A DNA stretch of 28,816 nt from Candidatus Pacearchaeota archaeon (GTDB taxonomy: Archaea > Nanobdellota > Nanobdellia > Pacearchaeales > GW2011-AR1). The notes under the pieces were generated by a model. The model worked only from the letters and a program-made list of their open reading frames with translations, was not told where the DNA came from and did not search any database. Made by a program: the position numbers and the translations under genes. Shown here piece by piece: positions 7,972-15,947 of this stretch (position 1 is the first letter of the stretch; every line of letters begins with the position of its first letter). The stretch spans positions 1 to 28,816 of the forward strand of contig JAGVWR010000021.1 of NCBI GenBank assembly GCA_018304205.1, given 5' to 3'.

Positions 7972-8853
7972 ATAAGTTCCCAAATCATTTCCATGAGCGG
8001 AGTGTAGTTCCATAAAAATCTTTTTTGATTGATATGGCAAAAGATCCCAAGTATTTGTCTTTTCTTTTAAAAAGTGTCTTATAACCTCCGGGCTCAATGG
8101 TTCTTTATAAGCTCTTGAGTTTAAAATTTTATTATCAAATGGAGTTTCAGTAAGAAAAGGCGCAAGTTGATATAATTCACCATTCGCCTCAGCTTTATAT
8201 TTATTTATTTTATTGCAAAGATAAGACATATCATTTACAAGTAAAAGCATATTCATTTCTTTATTACATCTATTTTCTATTCTAGAGTCTATAGGCTCAA
8301 ATCCCCAAAACCGCCTATATAAGTCTGCTGACTTATCTACAACTTCAATAACATAATTATCTATCTTTTGTTTTAAAGCATGTTTATAGAAAAAGAACAT
8401 TGGGTAGAACACACCAAATCCTATCTGCTCTTTATATTTTTCATGGTTAGTTGCTAATCCGGTTATTTCAGCAATATTGCAAGATTGAAGCAAACCTTTT
8501 CTTGGAATTTTAAAGTCATTAAGTTCTTCCATAAAAAAACCGAAGTGAGAGTCATTTATTACAGAAGCGCTTAATGCAACCTCGCCATTTATTTTCCCAA
8601 CAATCGTTTTTGCCATAGGTAAAAAGAAGTGCGTAGTGTAATAAACATCATCTTCTTGAGTTATATAACCTGCTCTCTTTTCCTCTCGAGTACATAAATT
8701 AAAAGAAGATTGAAGTTCTTCGATAGTATCAGCGATCTTGAATTCTAAGCTATCCATTCCCTTTGAGATAATTCTCCCCATTCTAAGAACATCCTTTCTG
8801 GACAAATCTCTGTCCACTCTACAAACATCACCTATGGATCTTACATCTTCCAT
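7957..8853 (-). CDS. N-acyl amino acid synthase, FeeM/LuxI (autoinducer-synthase) fold
   Basis: This 298-residue protein has an acyltransferase domain of the GNAT-like FeeM/LuxI group from about residue 35. FeeM-type enzymes join a fatty acyl group to the amino group of an amino acid; LuxI makes acyl-homoserine lactones. Supporting patterns are EFKIADTIEELQSSFNLC (37-54), AKTIVGKINGEVALSASVI (81-99), matching the 'gevvGTlrl' strands, and the signature IAEITGLAT (127-135), matching 'aEvsrlav'. About 90 C-terminal residues after the domain are unassigned. The ATG at 8853 is 27 bases from a TATA-like AGTTTATAATG (8875-8885). The gene is divergent from the ThiF-like/nitroreductase pair and shares its intergenic region. 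Acyl donor and acceptor cannot be read from sequence. Confidence 0.75.
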   Translation of the reverse strand: MEDVRSIGDVCRVDRDLSRKDVLRMGRIISKGMDSLEFKIADTIEELQSSFNLCTREEKRAGYITQEDDVYYTTHFFLPMAKTIVGKINGEVALSASVINDSHFGFFMEELNDFKIPRKGLLQSCNIAEITGLATNHEKYKEQIGFGVFYPMFFFYKHALKQKIDNYVIEVVDKSADLYRRFWGFEPIDSRIENRCNKEMNMLLLVNDMSYLCNKINKYKAEANGELYQLAPFLTETPFDNKILNSRAYKEPLSPEVIRHFLKEKTNTWDLLPYQSKKIFMELHSAHGNDLGTYLELK

Positions 8854-8874
8854 ATCCTAGACACAAATCTGGGC

Positions 8875-8935
8875 ATTATAAACTTTATTAAGATAGAAGA
8901 ATACCCAAAAAAATCCAATTAAAAAGGTTTTTATC
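8875..8935. promoter_or_regulatory. Divergent promoters between the FeeM-like gene and the ThiF-nitroreductase pair
   Basis: The minus-strand box AGTTTATAATG at 8875-8885 serves the N-acyltransferase. The plus-strand box GGTTTTTATC at 8926-8935 lies 25 bases before the ThiF-like ATG at 8956. Both transcripts would be leaderless. The whole region between the two genes is 102 bases. Confidence 0.5.
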
Positions 8936-8955
8936 CGCAATTATTATCTAATTTC

Positions 8956-9810
8956 ATGAAATTCAGTTATAAAGAAGCGTTTTCAAGGAACCTTGGCCTC
9001 TTAAGCGAAAATGAACAAGAGTCTCTTAAAAAATTCACAATTTCTATTGCAGGAATGGGTGCAGTAGGCCAGGCATACATTATTTCTCTTGTTAGGCAAG
9101 GATTTGAAAAATTTAAAATAGCAGATTTTGATAAATTCGAATTAAAAAATTTTAATAGGCAATATGGAGCAAACTTAACTTCAATTGGAAAAGAAAAAAC
9201 AAGCGTAATAAAAGCAATAGCTTTACAAATAAATCCTAATTGCAAGATAGAAGTATTAAAAGATGCTATAAACGAATCAAACATAAATAAATTTCTTTCT
9301 AATTCAGATTTAGTTTTAGATGGCCTTGATTTCTTTGAAATAGAAGCACGGAGATTATTGTTTAGTCAATCTCATCAAATGAGAATTCCAGCAATTACTG
9401 CAGGACCAATAGGTTTTTCGACAGCTTTTCTAATTTTTATGCCTCGCTCTCCTAATTTTGATAGATACACTGGAATAAAAAATTCAATGAGCTATGAAGA
9501 AAAACTTATTAGATTTGCGGCAGGTTTAGCTCCAAAAATGCTTCAGAGAAAATATATGAAATCTGTTTCTTTCAAAGGTAAAAAAGGTCCATCTTCAATT
9601 GCTGCTGTAAATTTGTGTGCAGGAGTTGTCACCACTAATGCACTTAAAATTCTTCTTGGAAAGGGCAATGTAGAAGCAGTTCCATTTTTCCATCAATTTG
9701 ATCCAATGTTAAATAAATATGTTAAAGGAAAAATATTATTTGGCCATAGAAACCCAATTCATAAATTAAAGATAAAAATAGCTTTAAAAATGATGCAATC
9801 TGGAAGATAA
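8956..9810 (+). CDS. E1-like / ThiF-family adenylating enzyme
   Basis: This 284-residue Rossmann-fold enzyme belongs to the ThiF/MoeB/E1 superfamily, which activates a carboxylate with ATP as an acyl-adenylate. The nucleotide-binding glycine loop is AGMGAVG (32-38). The acidic residues and signature ADFDKFELKNFNRQYG (56-71) match the family's D-x-[DE]-x-V-x-x-x-N-x-x-R-Q pattern. DLVLDGLD (118-125) matches the core 'D-V-V-x-D' strand, and ITAGPIGFSTAFLIFMP follows. The zinc-binding CxxC pairs of MoeB are absent. The next gene, a nitroreductase-like protein, starts 2 bases after the stop. The split pair parallels mycobacterial MoeY/Rv1355c-type proteins, in which I recall the two domains being fused. 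It probably adenylates a small-molecule or peptide carboxylate rather than acting in molybdopterin synthesis. Confidence 0.85.
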   Translation: MKFSYKEAFSRNLGLLSENEQESLKKFTISIAGMGAVGQAYIISLVRQGFEKFKIADFDKFELKNFNRQYGANLTSIGKEKTSVIKAIALQINPNCKIEVLKDAINESNINKFLSNSDLVLDGLDFFEIEARRLLFSQSHQMRIPAITAGPIGFSTAFLIFMPRSPNFDRYTGIKNSMSYEEKLIRFAAGLAPKMLQRKYMKSVSFKGKKGPSSIAAVNLCAGVVTTNALKILLGKGNVEAVPFFHQFDPMLNKYVKGKILFGHRNPIHKLKIKIALKMMQSGR

Positions 9811-9812
9811 AT

Positions 9813-10883
9813 ATGGAAAAACCTACATTTTATAAGATTATTCAAGCAGGAATACAGGCCCCGTCAGGAGATAATATTCAACCATGGAAAGTCATTTCAG
9901 GTATTAATTTTGATTCATTTACATTGAAGTTTGTCAAGCACAAAAAAGATTTCTTTGATGTTAATAATTTTGCAACATTTCTTTCTTGTGGAGCTTTTCT
10001 AGAAAACATGAGTATTGCCACAGAAAAATTCGGCTTCAAATCAATTATTTCAATAAACAATAATAATAAATCTGACATAATTGCAGAGATAAAGTTTAAA
10101 CCAAATAATAAAGCCAAGGCTAACAATCTCTACCAAGAGATATTCAAAAGATCGACTTCTAGAGTTTCATATAAGAAAGATAAACTTTCAAAAAATTTCT
10201 ATAATGGAATTAAAAATTTTCAGAGAAAAAATAAATTTGCAAAGATAAGATTATTTGATGGTAACAATGAAAAATTAAAAGATATAATTTATATTGCAGA
10301 TATAATCAGGCTTGGTACAAAAGGAGCACATGAAACTCTAGCGGCAAACATAAGAATTACAAAAGAAGAAATTAATAGACGAGATGGCCTAGATTACAGA
10401 ACTCTTGGCATTCCTTTCGCTCAAAAACTTACTTCAAGACTTCTAAAATCTTGGGCGTTTGCAAAGTTAGCTGAAAAAACAAAGTTAAATAGAATAATGG
10501 CGTATGTTTCTACAAGAAAACTTCTTAATGATTCATCAGGCATAGCAATTTTAACAATAAACAAGAATTCTAAAGAAACAGCAATTAAAGCAGGAATGCT
10601 AATAGAAAGAATTTGGCTATTGTTAACAAAATATAATGGTTATTCACAACCGTTCGCGGCCCTATCTTTCTTCTTAAAAAGAATAAAACTTCTTAATGCA
10701 GAAGGATTTACAAAAAAACAAAAAAACAAATTAATAAAATTAAAAGAAGAGCTTTATACATTAGCAAAAATTGAAAACATTGAAGAATTGGCTTTCATTT
10801 TCAGATTCGGCAGAGCAAACAAACCAAAGATTAGATCCCTAAGGAGAGATATTAATTCTTTTATAAAAGAAGTTATCTTTTAA
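9813..10883 (+). CDS. Nitroreductase-like (Acg/MoeY-type) flavin-domain protein
   Basis: This 356-residue protein has the nitroreductase N-terminal signature at 13-26, GIQAPSGDNIQPWK, which in the family contacts FMN and shapes the active site. Its length and two-lobed look (a second pseudo-repeat from about residue 190) resemble the Acg/Rv1355c-type diverged nitroreductases rather than the 200-residue dimeric ones. It begins 2 bases after the ThiF-like gene and is surely cotranscribed. The 3' end overlaps the convergent epimerase gene by 11 bases. A joint role is likely: the E1-like partner activates a carboxylate and this flavoprotein oxidises or reduces the product. Whether it binds FMN or is a pseudo-oxidoreductase cannot be decided by eye. 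Confidence 0.75.
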   Translation: MEKPTFYKIIQAGIQAPSGDNIQPWKVISGINFDSFTLKFVKHKKDFFDVNNFATFLSCGAFLENMSIATEKFGFKSIISINNNNKSDIIAEIKFKPNNKAKANNLYQEIFKRSTSRVSYKKDKLSKNFYNGIKNFQRKNKFAKIRLFDGNNEKLKDIIYIADIIRLGTKGAHETLAANIRITKEEINRRDGLDYRTLGIPFAQKLTSRLLKSWAFAKLAEKTKLNRIMAYVSTRKLLNDSSGIAILTINKNSKETAIKAGMLIERIWLLLTKYNGYSQPFAALSFFLKRIKLLNAEGFTKKQKNKLIKLKEELYTLAKIENIEELAFIFRFGRANKPKIRSLRRDINSFIKEVIF

Positions 10884-12033
10884 CATCTTCAAGTGATTTT
10901 TTATAATCTAAATCTGATTCCTGTGTTTTTGCCCAATCTACAAAATTTTTAAATCCTTCATTTGGAAAAACACTTGGTTTCCACCCCAAAATTTTTTTTG
11001 ATTTATCAAGATCGGCAATGCATGTATGAATATCTCCTTCCCTAAAGTCATTTGTGCAGATATAGTTTGTTCTTTTACCATAAGCGGCCATAAGTAATTC
11101 TAAAGAATCTTGCAAAGTTAAGCCCATTCCGCTTCCTATATTAAATGTCTCCATACCCTTCCCTCTTCTTTGAATAAAATTGTGCCATCCATATTTTTTT
11201 ATAGGATATTTCAAGGCAAGCAAATTAGCTTCAACAACATCATCTATATGTACCAAATCTCTTATCGGTGAGCCTTGTTCAAACAAATTTATCGTTCTAT
11301 TTTCCCTTATTAAAGTAAAAAATATGCCTAAAACACCAACATATGGATTTGAAAGAGGGGCTCCAGGTCCATAAACATTAAAATATCTCAATGCAACAGT
11401 AGGAATTCCTGTTCTTCTGAAAAGTTCTTGTAAGATTTGTTCTTGAGAATATTTTGTACTACCATAAACAGAAACATAAGCCGCTTCACCATCTTCTTTT
11501 GTCGGAATAGCTACTGCAGGAGAATCACATTTTGTGCAATGTACTCTAAAATCCCCATTTAGAAATCTTTTATGCTCTCTTCCGGAGAATAAAAAAAATT
11601 CTTCTTTACAATTGCCACAGTGATAATTTCCCTCTCCATAAACTACTCTTGATGAAGCGAGAATTATTTTATTTATTATTCCTGGATTACCAGTAATTTC
11701 TTCGCATAAGATCCTCGTACCTTCTGAATTAGCTTGATGGCATGTTAGAGCCTCTGGTTCTTCCCAACTATTAGATGCCCTTCCAGTTTCTGTATAGGAT
11801 GCAAAATGGAATATTTGAGAGACATCTTTTAAAATTGCCCTAAGTTTGTTTCTCGGTGAACAAAATAAATCTCCCTGAATAACCTCAATTTTTGGATCTA
11901 AAGGATCAGAACATCTTCTATCTTCTCCAACTAGTTTGTCAAAAACCCTAACTTCATATCCTTCCTTAACAAGTCTATTTGCAGTTTTAGTCCCAATAAA
12001 CCCAGTTCCACCAGTTATTAAAATTTTATTCAT
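10873..12033 (-). CDS. NAD-dependent nucleotide-sugar epimerase with Cys4 insertion (dTDP-rhamnose 4-epimerase-like)
   Basis: This 386-residue extended short-chain dehydrogenase has NAD-binding GGTGFIG at 8-14 and catalytic Tyr190 and Lys194 in YGSTK. RYFNVYGPG follows at about 217-225. Between the active-site Ser region (ASSRVVYGEG, 126-135) and the YxxxK lies an insertion with two CxxC pairs, Cys139/142 and Cys166/169, which should bind one zinc. I recall the same insertion in bacterial dTDP-L-rhamnose 4-epimerases (WbiB-like), so 4-epimerisation of an activated deoxysugar is the best guess. UDP-glucose/galactose epimerase is the alternative. The leaderless ATG at 12033 has TATATATG about 26 bases upstream. 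Its neighbours suggest a glycosylated product. Confidence 0.85.
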   Translation of the reverse strand: MNKILITGGTGFIGTKTANRLVKEGYEVRVFDKLVGEDRRCSDPLDPKIEVIQGDLFCSPRNKLRAILKDVSQIFHFASYTETGRASNSWEEPEALTCHQANSEGTRILCEEITGNPGIINKIILASSRVVYGEGNYHCGNCKEEFFLFSGREHKRFLNGDFRVHCTKCDSPAVAIPTKEDGEAAYVSVYGSTKYSQEQILQELFRRTGIPTVALRYFNVYGPGAPLSNPYVGVLGIFFTLIRENRTINLFEQGSPIRDLVHIDDVVEANLLALKYPIKKYGWHNFIQRRGKGMETFNIGSGMGLTLQDSLELLMAAYGKRTNYICTNDFREGDIHTCIADLDKSKKILGWKPSVFPNEGFKNFVDWAKTQESDLDYKKSLEDVKR

Positions 12034-12072
12034 GCAAAAAATATTTATTCATACATATATAATCTTTTCTAA

Positions 12073-12738
12073 TTAAAATTTTCCTTCATTAAGAAATTTC
12101 TTTATATGTTCTATTACGTGCACGTTTCCTGTGGAAGTAAAATGGTCTGTTTTAACAAACGCATGATGACAATTTTTCGCTGTTTTAGATTTATTCAAAA
12201 TAGTTTCATCAACAGTCAAAAGTCCATCATTAGCCTTAAGAAGGAACAAAGGTTGAATAAGATAGCTTCCAGGAAACATTTTATTTGTTTTTTTATTACC
12301 CTGTATTATTCCAATTTTGATATTTTTAGGGATATCATGATCAGAAATATCATGATGAATAGCTTCATAAAGCACACTTTTTTCTTTTGCTTTTATCATT
12401 CCAGAAGCAAGAGCAAGTTTTCCCGCTTTTGAAGTTCCAAGTAAAGCTAATGCAAATATGGCCTTATCTATTTTTATTTTGGGTTTGCTGTCTATGTAAT
12501 GCATCAATATATGCCCTCCAAGACTATATCCGACAAAACTGGCAGAAGTTAAGTTTCTTTCTTTAACAAAATCGTTTAAACCTCTTAAGACTTTTTCAAG
12601 AGAATCTTTTTCAGTAAAATTATTCACTATATATACATTATATTCTTCTCTTTTAAGTTCTTTTTCAAGTTCTAAAAAGTAAGCTTCAATTCCAAAACCC
12701 ATAGCATCAAAACCAGGTATTATCACCACATCTTTCAT
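12073..12738 (-). CDS. Alpha/beta-hydrolase (lipase/esterase-like)
   Basis: This 221-residue cytosolic protein has the nucleophile elbow GYSLGG at 70-75, with Ser72 as likely nucleophile. The first strand and oxyanion region is VVIIPGFDAMGFG (4-16). NDGLLTVDE (about 169-177) supplies a probable catalytic Asp, and HFTSTGNVHVIEHIKKFL a C-terminal His. There is no signal peptide. It is smaller than average and lacks an obvious lid. It has its own promoter, AATTATAAATG at 12759-12769, 26 bases from the ATG. Its position among acyl-transfer genes suggests an esterase or thioesterase working on acylated intermediates; that is an inference. Confidence 0.8.
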   Translation of the reverse strand: MKDVVIIPGFDAMGFGIEAYFLELEKELKREEYNVYIVNNFTEKDSLEKVLRGLNDFVKERNLTSASFVGYSLGGHILMHYIDSKPKIKIDKAIFALALLGTSKAGKLALASGMIKAKEKSVLYEAIHHDISDHDIPKNIKIGIIQGNKKTNKMFPGSYLIQPLFLLKANDGLLTVDETILNKSKTAKNCHHAFVKTDHFTSTGNVHVIEHIKKFLNEGKF

Positions 12739-12820
12739 CTTTATATCTAATGACTATCATTTATAATTCTTTCAGTTCAATTGAGATGTTGTAAGATTAT
12801 CGTGAGTTAAGCTTAATGCT

Positions 12821-12888
12821 GAGATAATTTTGCCCTTGAAAAGAAATAAGCTGTTGAACTTAATCATATTTGTTAGAGACAAAATCTC
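12821..12888. other. Imperfect inverted repeat in a 212-base gene-free stretch
   Basis: GAGATAATTTTG at 12821-12832 can pair with CAAAATCTC at 12880-12888, leaving a 2-base bulge and enclosing about 47 bases. The surrounding region 12739-12950 has no convincing ORF. It holds the promoter of the hydrolase at its left end and that of the hexapeptide acyltransferase at its right end. The repeat could be a small RNA or an operator, or chance. Confidence 0.25.
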
Positions 12889-12950
12889 ACTTTAATTTAA
12901 CAGTGTCCTTCAATAAAACAATTTAAATATCTCTTGTCTTTAAGAGATAC

Positions 12951-13670
12951 ATGCTAAACAAAAAAAAGAATAAAGAGATTTCAATTGCTAATTACGCTCC
13001 ATTACTAATATTACCCTCAATCTTAACAGAATTAGTAATACAGTTTCTCTCTTTAACAATTCCAGGGATTTTAATAATAAAATCATATCAATCCTCAAAT
13101 ATCCTATTTTTTATTTTGTCCTTATTAATATCTATTTATCTTTATCAGATTATTCTATTATTTTTATCGGCAATAGCCTACAGATTAACTTCAAAACCAA
13201 AAACAGGGGAAATACTAACTACTAAAGAAATGGTCTTGTACCTTTACGCAACCTCAATTTTAATTTTTGTCCATAGAAGTCTTCCAAGATTTACAATCAA
13301 CATGTTTCCATTTCCAGGATATTTCTTCTACAGAATTTGCGGGGCTAAAATAGCAATTAATGTAAACATTTTAGGAATTGCCCATATTTTTGAGCCGAAC
13401 CTTATTAATATTGGAAGAAATACTACTTTAGGAAATCAAGCTCTTATAACGCCTCACATTGTAAAAAAATTTGGAAAAACTCTTCTTGGGAAAATAGAAA
13501 TTGGAAATAATGTTCTCGTGGGAGCCCATTCAATAATCTGGCCAGATGTAAAAATTGGAGACAATTCAATAGTGGCAGAGAATTCTTCAGTTAAGCCAGG
13601 AACAATAATTCCCCCTAATGAAATTTGGGGCGGTAATCCTGCTAAATTCATAAAGAAACTGAGCAAATAG
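12951..13670 (+). CDS. Membrane-anchored left-handed beta-helix (hexapeptide) acyltransferase, copy 1
   Basis: This is a 239-residue protein. Two membrane segments lie at about residues 18-44 and 47-75, a hydrophilic linker follows, and then a left-handed beta-helix from about residue 125 to the end. Hexapeptide turns are visible: INIGRNTTLG, IEIGNNVLVGAHSIIWPDVKIGDNSIVAENSSVKPG (in parts), and the terminal IWGGNPAKFIKKL shared by many acetyl- and acyltransferases. A His in ITPHIV (about 164) is a candidate catalytic residue. The C-terminal half is like the terminal domains of Pls/PosA-type synthetases. Two paralogues follow at 15948 and 16604. TATA ATTTAAATAT (12921-12930) is 26 bases from the ATG. 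The acceptor is unknown. Confidence 0.85.
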   Translation: MLNKKKNKEISIANYAPLLILPSILTELVIQFLSLTIPGILIIKSYQSSNILFFILSLLISIYLYQIILLFLSAIAYRLTSKPKTGEILTTKEMVLYLYATSILIFVHRSLPRFTINMFPFPGYFFYRICGAKIAINVNILGIAHIFEPNLINIGRNTTLGNQALITPHIVKKFGKTLLGKIEIGNNVLVGAHSIIWPDVKIGDNSIVAENSSVKPGTIIPPNEIWGGNPAKFIKKLSK

Positions 13671-13690
13671 TACGATATTCAATAAATTAC

Positions 13691-14308
13691 CTAAGATTTT
13701 AGTTGAAGCTTAGGTACATTTTCAGAGAACTTATCCAAAAACTTTGCCAGGCCAGGATAATCCACATACATTAAAACTGCAGGATTGCCCTCAACTTTAG
13801 AATAAGATTTTTCTTCCCCGTATCTTAATAGCCCATAGAATTTCTTGTATCTTTCTTCATATTTTGGATGAACAACTATTAGCAGAAGATCAATATTATT
13901 TATGGTCATATATTCAACAGCTTTCTTAACCAAATTTAATGAGACTAACATTTTCATAGTTTCATAACCCCCAGTCCCTAATCTGTATTTTTCATCAACC
14001 GAAAATCTAGATAATTCCACAGCATTTTTACATTTTTTCAACTCTTTTAACTCTTTTATCTCTTTTGAATAGATGCTCCCTAAAGGTAATTTGCCAGAAA
14101 TTAATCTTAAAGTTCCAACAACTTTCTCTCCATCTAAAGCAATAAAATGTACGGCATGTTTATCATTTTCATCATAATCTTTCTTTTCTTTATTGCTTTT
14201 TATAAAACCCTCTTCTAAATAGGTTTGATATCTTAATTTAAGAACTTCATTAAAAATATGTTTAGGTATATTTTTTTCTCTGCCAACAACAACTTTTAAT
14301 TTATCCAT
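13691..14308 (-). CDS. Second FeeM/LuxI-like N-acyltransferase (GNAT-related)
   Basis: This 205-residue protein is a stand-alone acyltransferase domain of the FeeM/LuxI group. In order it shows a helix with LRYQTYLEEGF (28-38), an acidic KKDYDENDKHAVHFIALDGE (42-61), VVGTLRLI (63-70), and the signature VELSRFSVDEKYR (about 96-108). The D-x-D-x-x-x-x-H-x-x-x pattern before the core strand is typical of autoinducer synthases and related N-acyl amino acid synthases. The start codon lies inside the end of the acyl-CoA synthetase gene (8-base overlap), so translation is coupled and the synthetase very likely supplies its acyl thioester or adenylate. It is shorter than, and clearly diverged from, the 298-residue paralogue at 7957. 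Confidence 0.75.
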   Translation of the reverse strand: MDKLKVVVGREKNIPKHIFNEVLKLRYQTYLEEGFIKSNKEKKDYDENDKHAVHFIALDGEKVVGTLRLISGKLPLGSIYSKEIKELKELKKCKNAVELSRFSVDEKYRLGTGGYETMKMLVSLNLVKKAVEYMTINNIDLLLIVVHPKYEERYKKFYGLLRYGEEKSYSKVEGNPAVLMYVDYPGLAKFLDKFSENVPKLQLKS

Positions 14309-15830
14309 TATACAAAGATTCTAGCTCCTTATAGTAAATTTCAATTATTTTCTTCCTCTGTTTTTTAAGCGTGGGAGTTAAGGTACCTTCTTCAATACTA
14401 AATGCCTTTGGAATGATATAAAACTTTTTTACAGCTTCAAAAGAAGACAATTTTTTATTAACTTTATCAATAATTAATTGAATTTGTTCTTTGTTTAGAT
14501 TAAGACCGTAAATAAGAGTACAAAGATAATTCTTTCCATTTCCATAAACAAAAGCGGTGTCGATTCCATTGTTTTCAATCTCCTTTTCGATAAAATCAGG
14601 ATAAACTTTCTTTCCATTAGACATTACAATTAAATCATCTATTCTTCCCTTTATGAATATGTAGCTCTCACTATTAACTTCGGCTAAGTCCCCTGTATCA
14701 AACCATCCTTCCTTCATCCTTTTTTGCATTTCTCCTTTTTTAGTATATTCCTTCATTAGTCCAGGACTTCTGATCATAAGAGTATTCTCCTCGCTTAGTT
14801 TAACTTCAACACCCTTTAACGGCTTTCCAACACTTCCAAGAACATTATTTCCCTCATAGTTAACCGAAATCAGGGGAGAAGTTTCAGTCAATCCGTATCC
14901 TTGATAGATAATTATACCTATTTTTTTAAAGAATTCCAGAATATTTTTGCTTAATGGAGCTCCTCCAGATGCGATAAATCTTATTCTTCCTCCAAGTTTT
15001 GCTCTTATTTTTTTGCCTACTATTTTTCCTAGTCCAATAGACACAAGTAATCTAGTAACTGCTTTTTCATTAGCTTTATTATAAATTTTTTCTAAAAGTC
15101 TTGGAACAGTAAGAAAATACGTTGGCTTAAACTCCTGAACATTTTCCATTACTTTGTCTATACTTTCAGCAAAACATATCGTAACATCATTATAAATTGC
15201 AAAGTAAACGCCACATGTTCTTTCAAACATATGACTCAATGGCAAAAATGATAAAGATGTATCCGTACTATCAAAATGCAATGGTTGATTTTCTATATTA
15301 TGTATTATGTTTCCATGAGTTAAAATAGCTCCCTTAGGTCTTCCCGTACTTCCAGAAGTGTAGCAAACTGTGGCTTCGTTACTGTCTCTTGTTTTAAAGA
15401 ATAAACTCTTTTTATCGCTTAAATTTTTTAATAACTCTAGAAAAGAATCCTGTATTTTTCTATCAACATCAATAATTTTCTCATTATTAAAGAGATTATC
15501 CTTTCTATTAGTATCTTTAAACAATATCTTCAAATTTGCATCTCTTATAATAAATTTAACATTATCTTCAGAAACAGTTGTTCCGATGGGCACAGAGACA
15601 GCACCAATCTTAAGGCAAGCAAGATCTATAGCAAGCCAGTGTGGTGAATTCTTCATGTAAATGCCTATTCTATCTCCTTTTTTGACTCCCACATTTGACA
15701 AATACAAAGCAAGATTGTCAGTAATATTAAAGAATTCTTTGTAATTCACTGCTTCCGTAGAGCCTCCCACCTTATAGAATATGAAACCAGTTTTATTACT
15801 TTTCTGAGTCAACTTCTCATAAATACCCAT
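14301..15830 (-). CDS. Long-chain acyl-CoA synthetase / AMP-forming fatty acid ligase
   Basis: This 509-residue ANL-superfamily enzyme activates a carboxylic acid with ATP, usually ending as acyl-CoA. Core motifs are present: the phosphate loop CYTSGSTGRPKGAILTHGN (about 155-173), LPLSHMFER, the adenine-site YGLTETSP, the hinge region GWFDTGDLAEV then GRIDDLIVMSNGKKVYP, and the catalytic C-terminal lysine region TLTPTLKKQRKKI. It is a little shorter than bacterial FadD (about 560). I start at the ATG at 15830, giving MGIYEKLTQ, because the TATA-like box at 15849-15861 overlaps the upstream ATG at 15851 and puts transcription at 15830. It is coupled to the FeeM/LuxI-like acyltransferase. Fatty-acid activation is striking in an archaeon. 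Confidence 0.9.
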   Translation of the reverse strand: MGIYEKLTQKSNKTGFIFYKVGGSTEAVNYKEFFNITDNLALYLSNVGVKKGDRIGIYMKNSPHWLAIDLACLKIGAVSVPIGTTVSEDNVKFIIRDANLKILFKDTNRKDNLFNNEKIIDVDRKIQDSFLELLKNLSDKKSLFFKTRDSNEATVCYTSGSTGRPKGAILTHGNIIHNIENQPLHFDSTDTSLSFLPLSHMFERTCGVYFAIYNDVTICFAESIDKVMENVQEFKPTYFLTVPRLLEKIYNKANEKAVTRLLVSIGLGKIVGKKIRAKLGGRIRFIASGGAPLSKNILEFFKKIGIIIYQGYGLTETSPLISVNYEGNNVLGSVGKPLKGVEVKLSEENTLMIRSPGLMKEYTKKGEMQKRMKEGWFDTGDLAEVNSESYIFIKGRIDDLIVMSNGKKVYPDFIEKEIENNGIDTAFVYGNGKNYLCTLIYGLNLNKEQIQLIIDKVNKKLSSFEAVKKFYIIPKAFSIEEGTLTPTLKKQRKKIIEIYYKELESLYNG

Positions 15831-15848
15831 GAAAATACTTGCTTTTAT

Positions 15849-15930
15849 CATTTAAAAAGGCTTTTCTTACCCTATTTTTCAAGTTACTGAAACACAATGG
15901 TCAATTTCTTAGACAAACTATTTAAAATTC
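15849..15930. promoter_or_regulatory. Divergent promoters of the acyl-CoA synthetase and hexapeptide acyltransferase operons
   Basis: The minus-strand CCTTTTTAAATG (15849-15860) is centred about 26 bases from the ATG at 15830 and so decides that start. The plus-strand CTATTTAAAATTC (15918-15930) is about 24 bases before the ATG at 15948. The arrangement ties both operons to one short control region. Confidence 0.55.
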
Positions 15931-15947
15931 CATAGTTCACTAAATTC

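Noticed and set aside
8956..9810. MoeB, ThiF or UbaA role in molybdopterin, thiamine or tRNA thiolation
   Set aside because: The zinc CxxC pairs and any adjacent MoaD/ThiS-like ubiquitin-fold gene are absent, and the partner gene is a nitroreductase.
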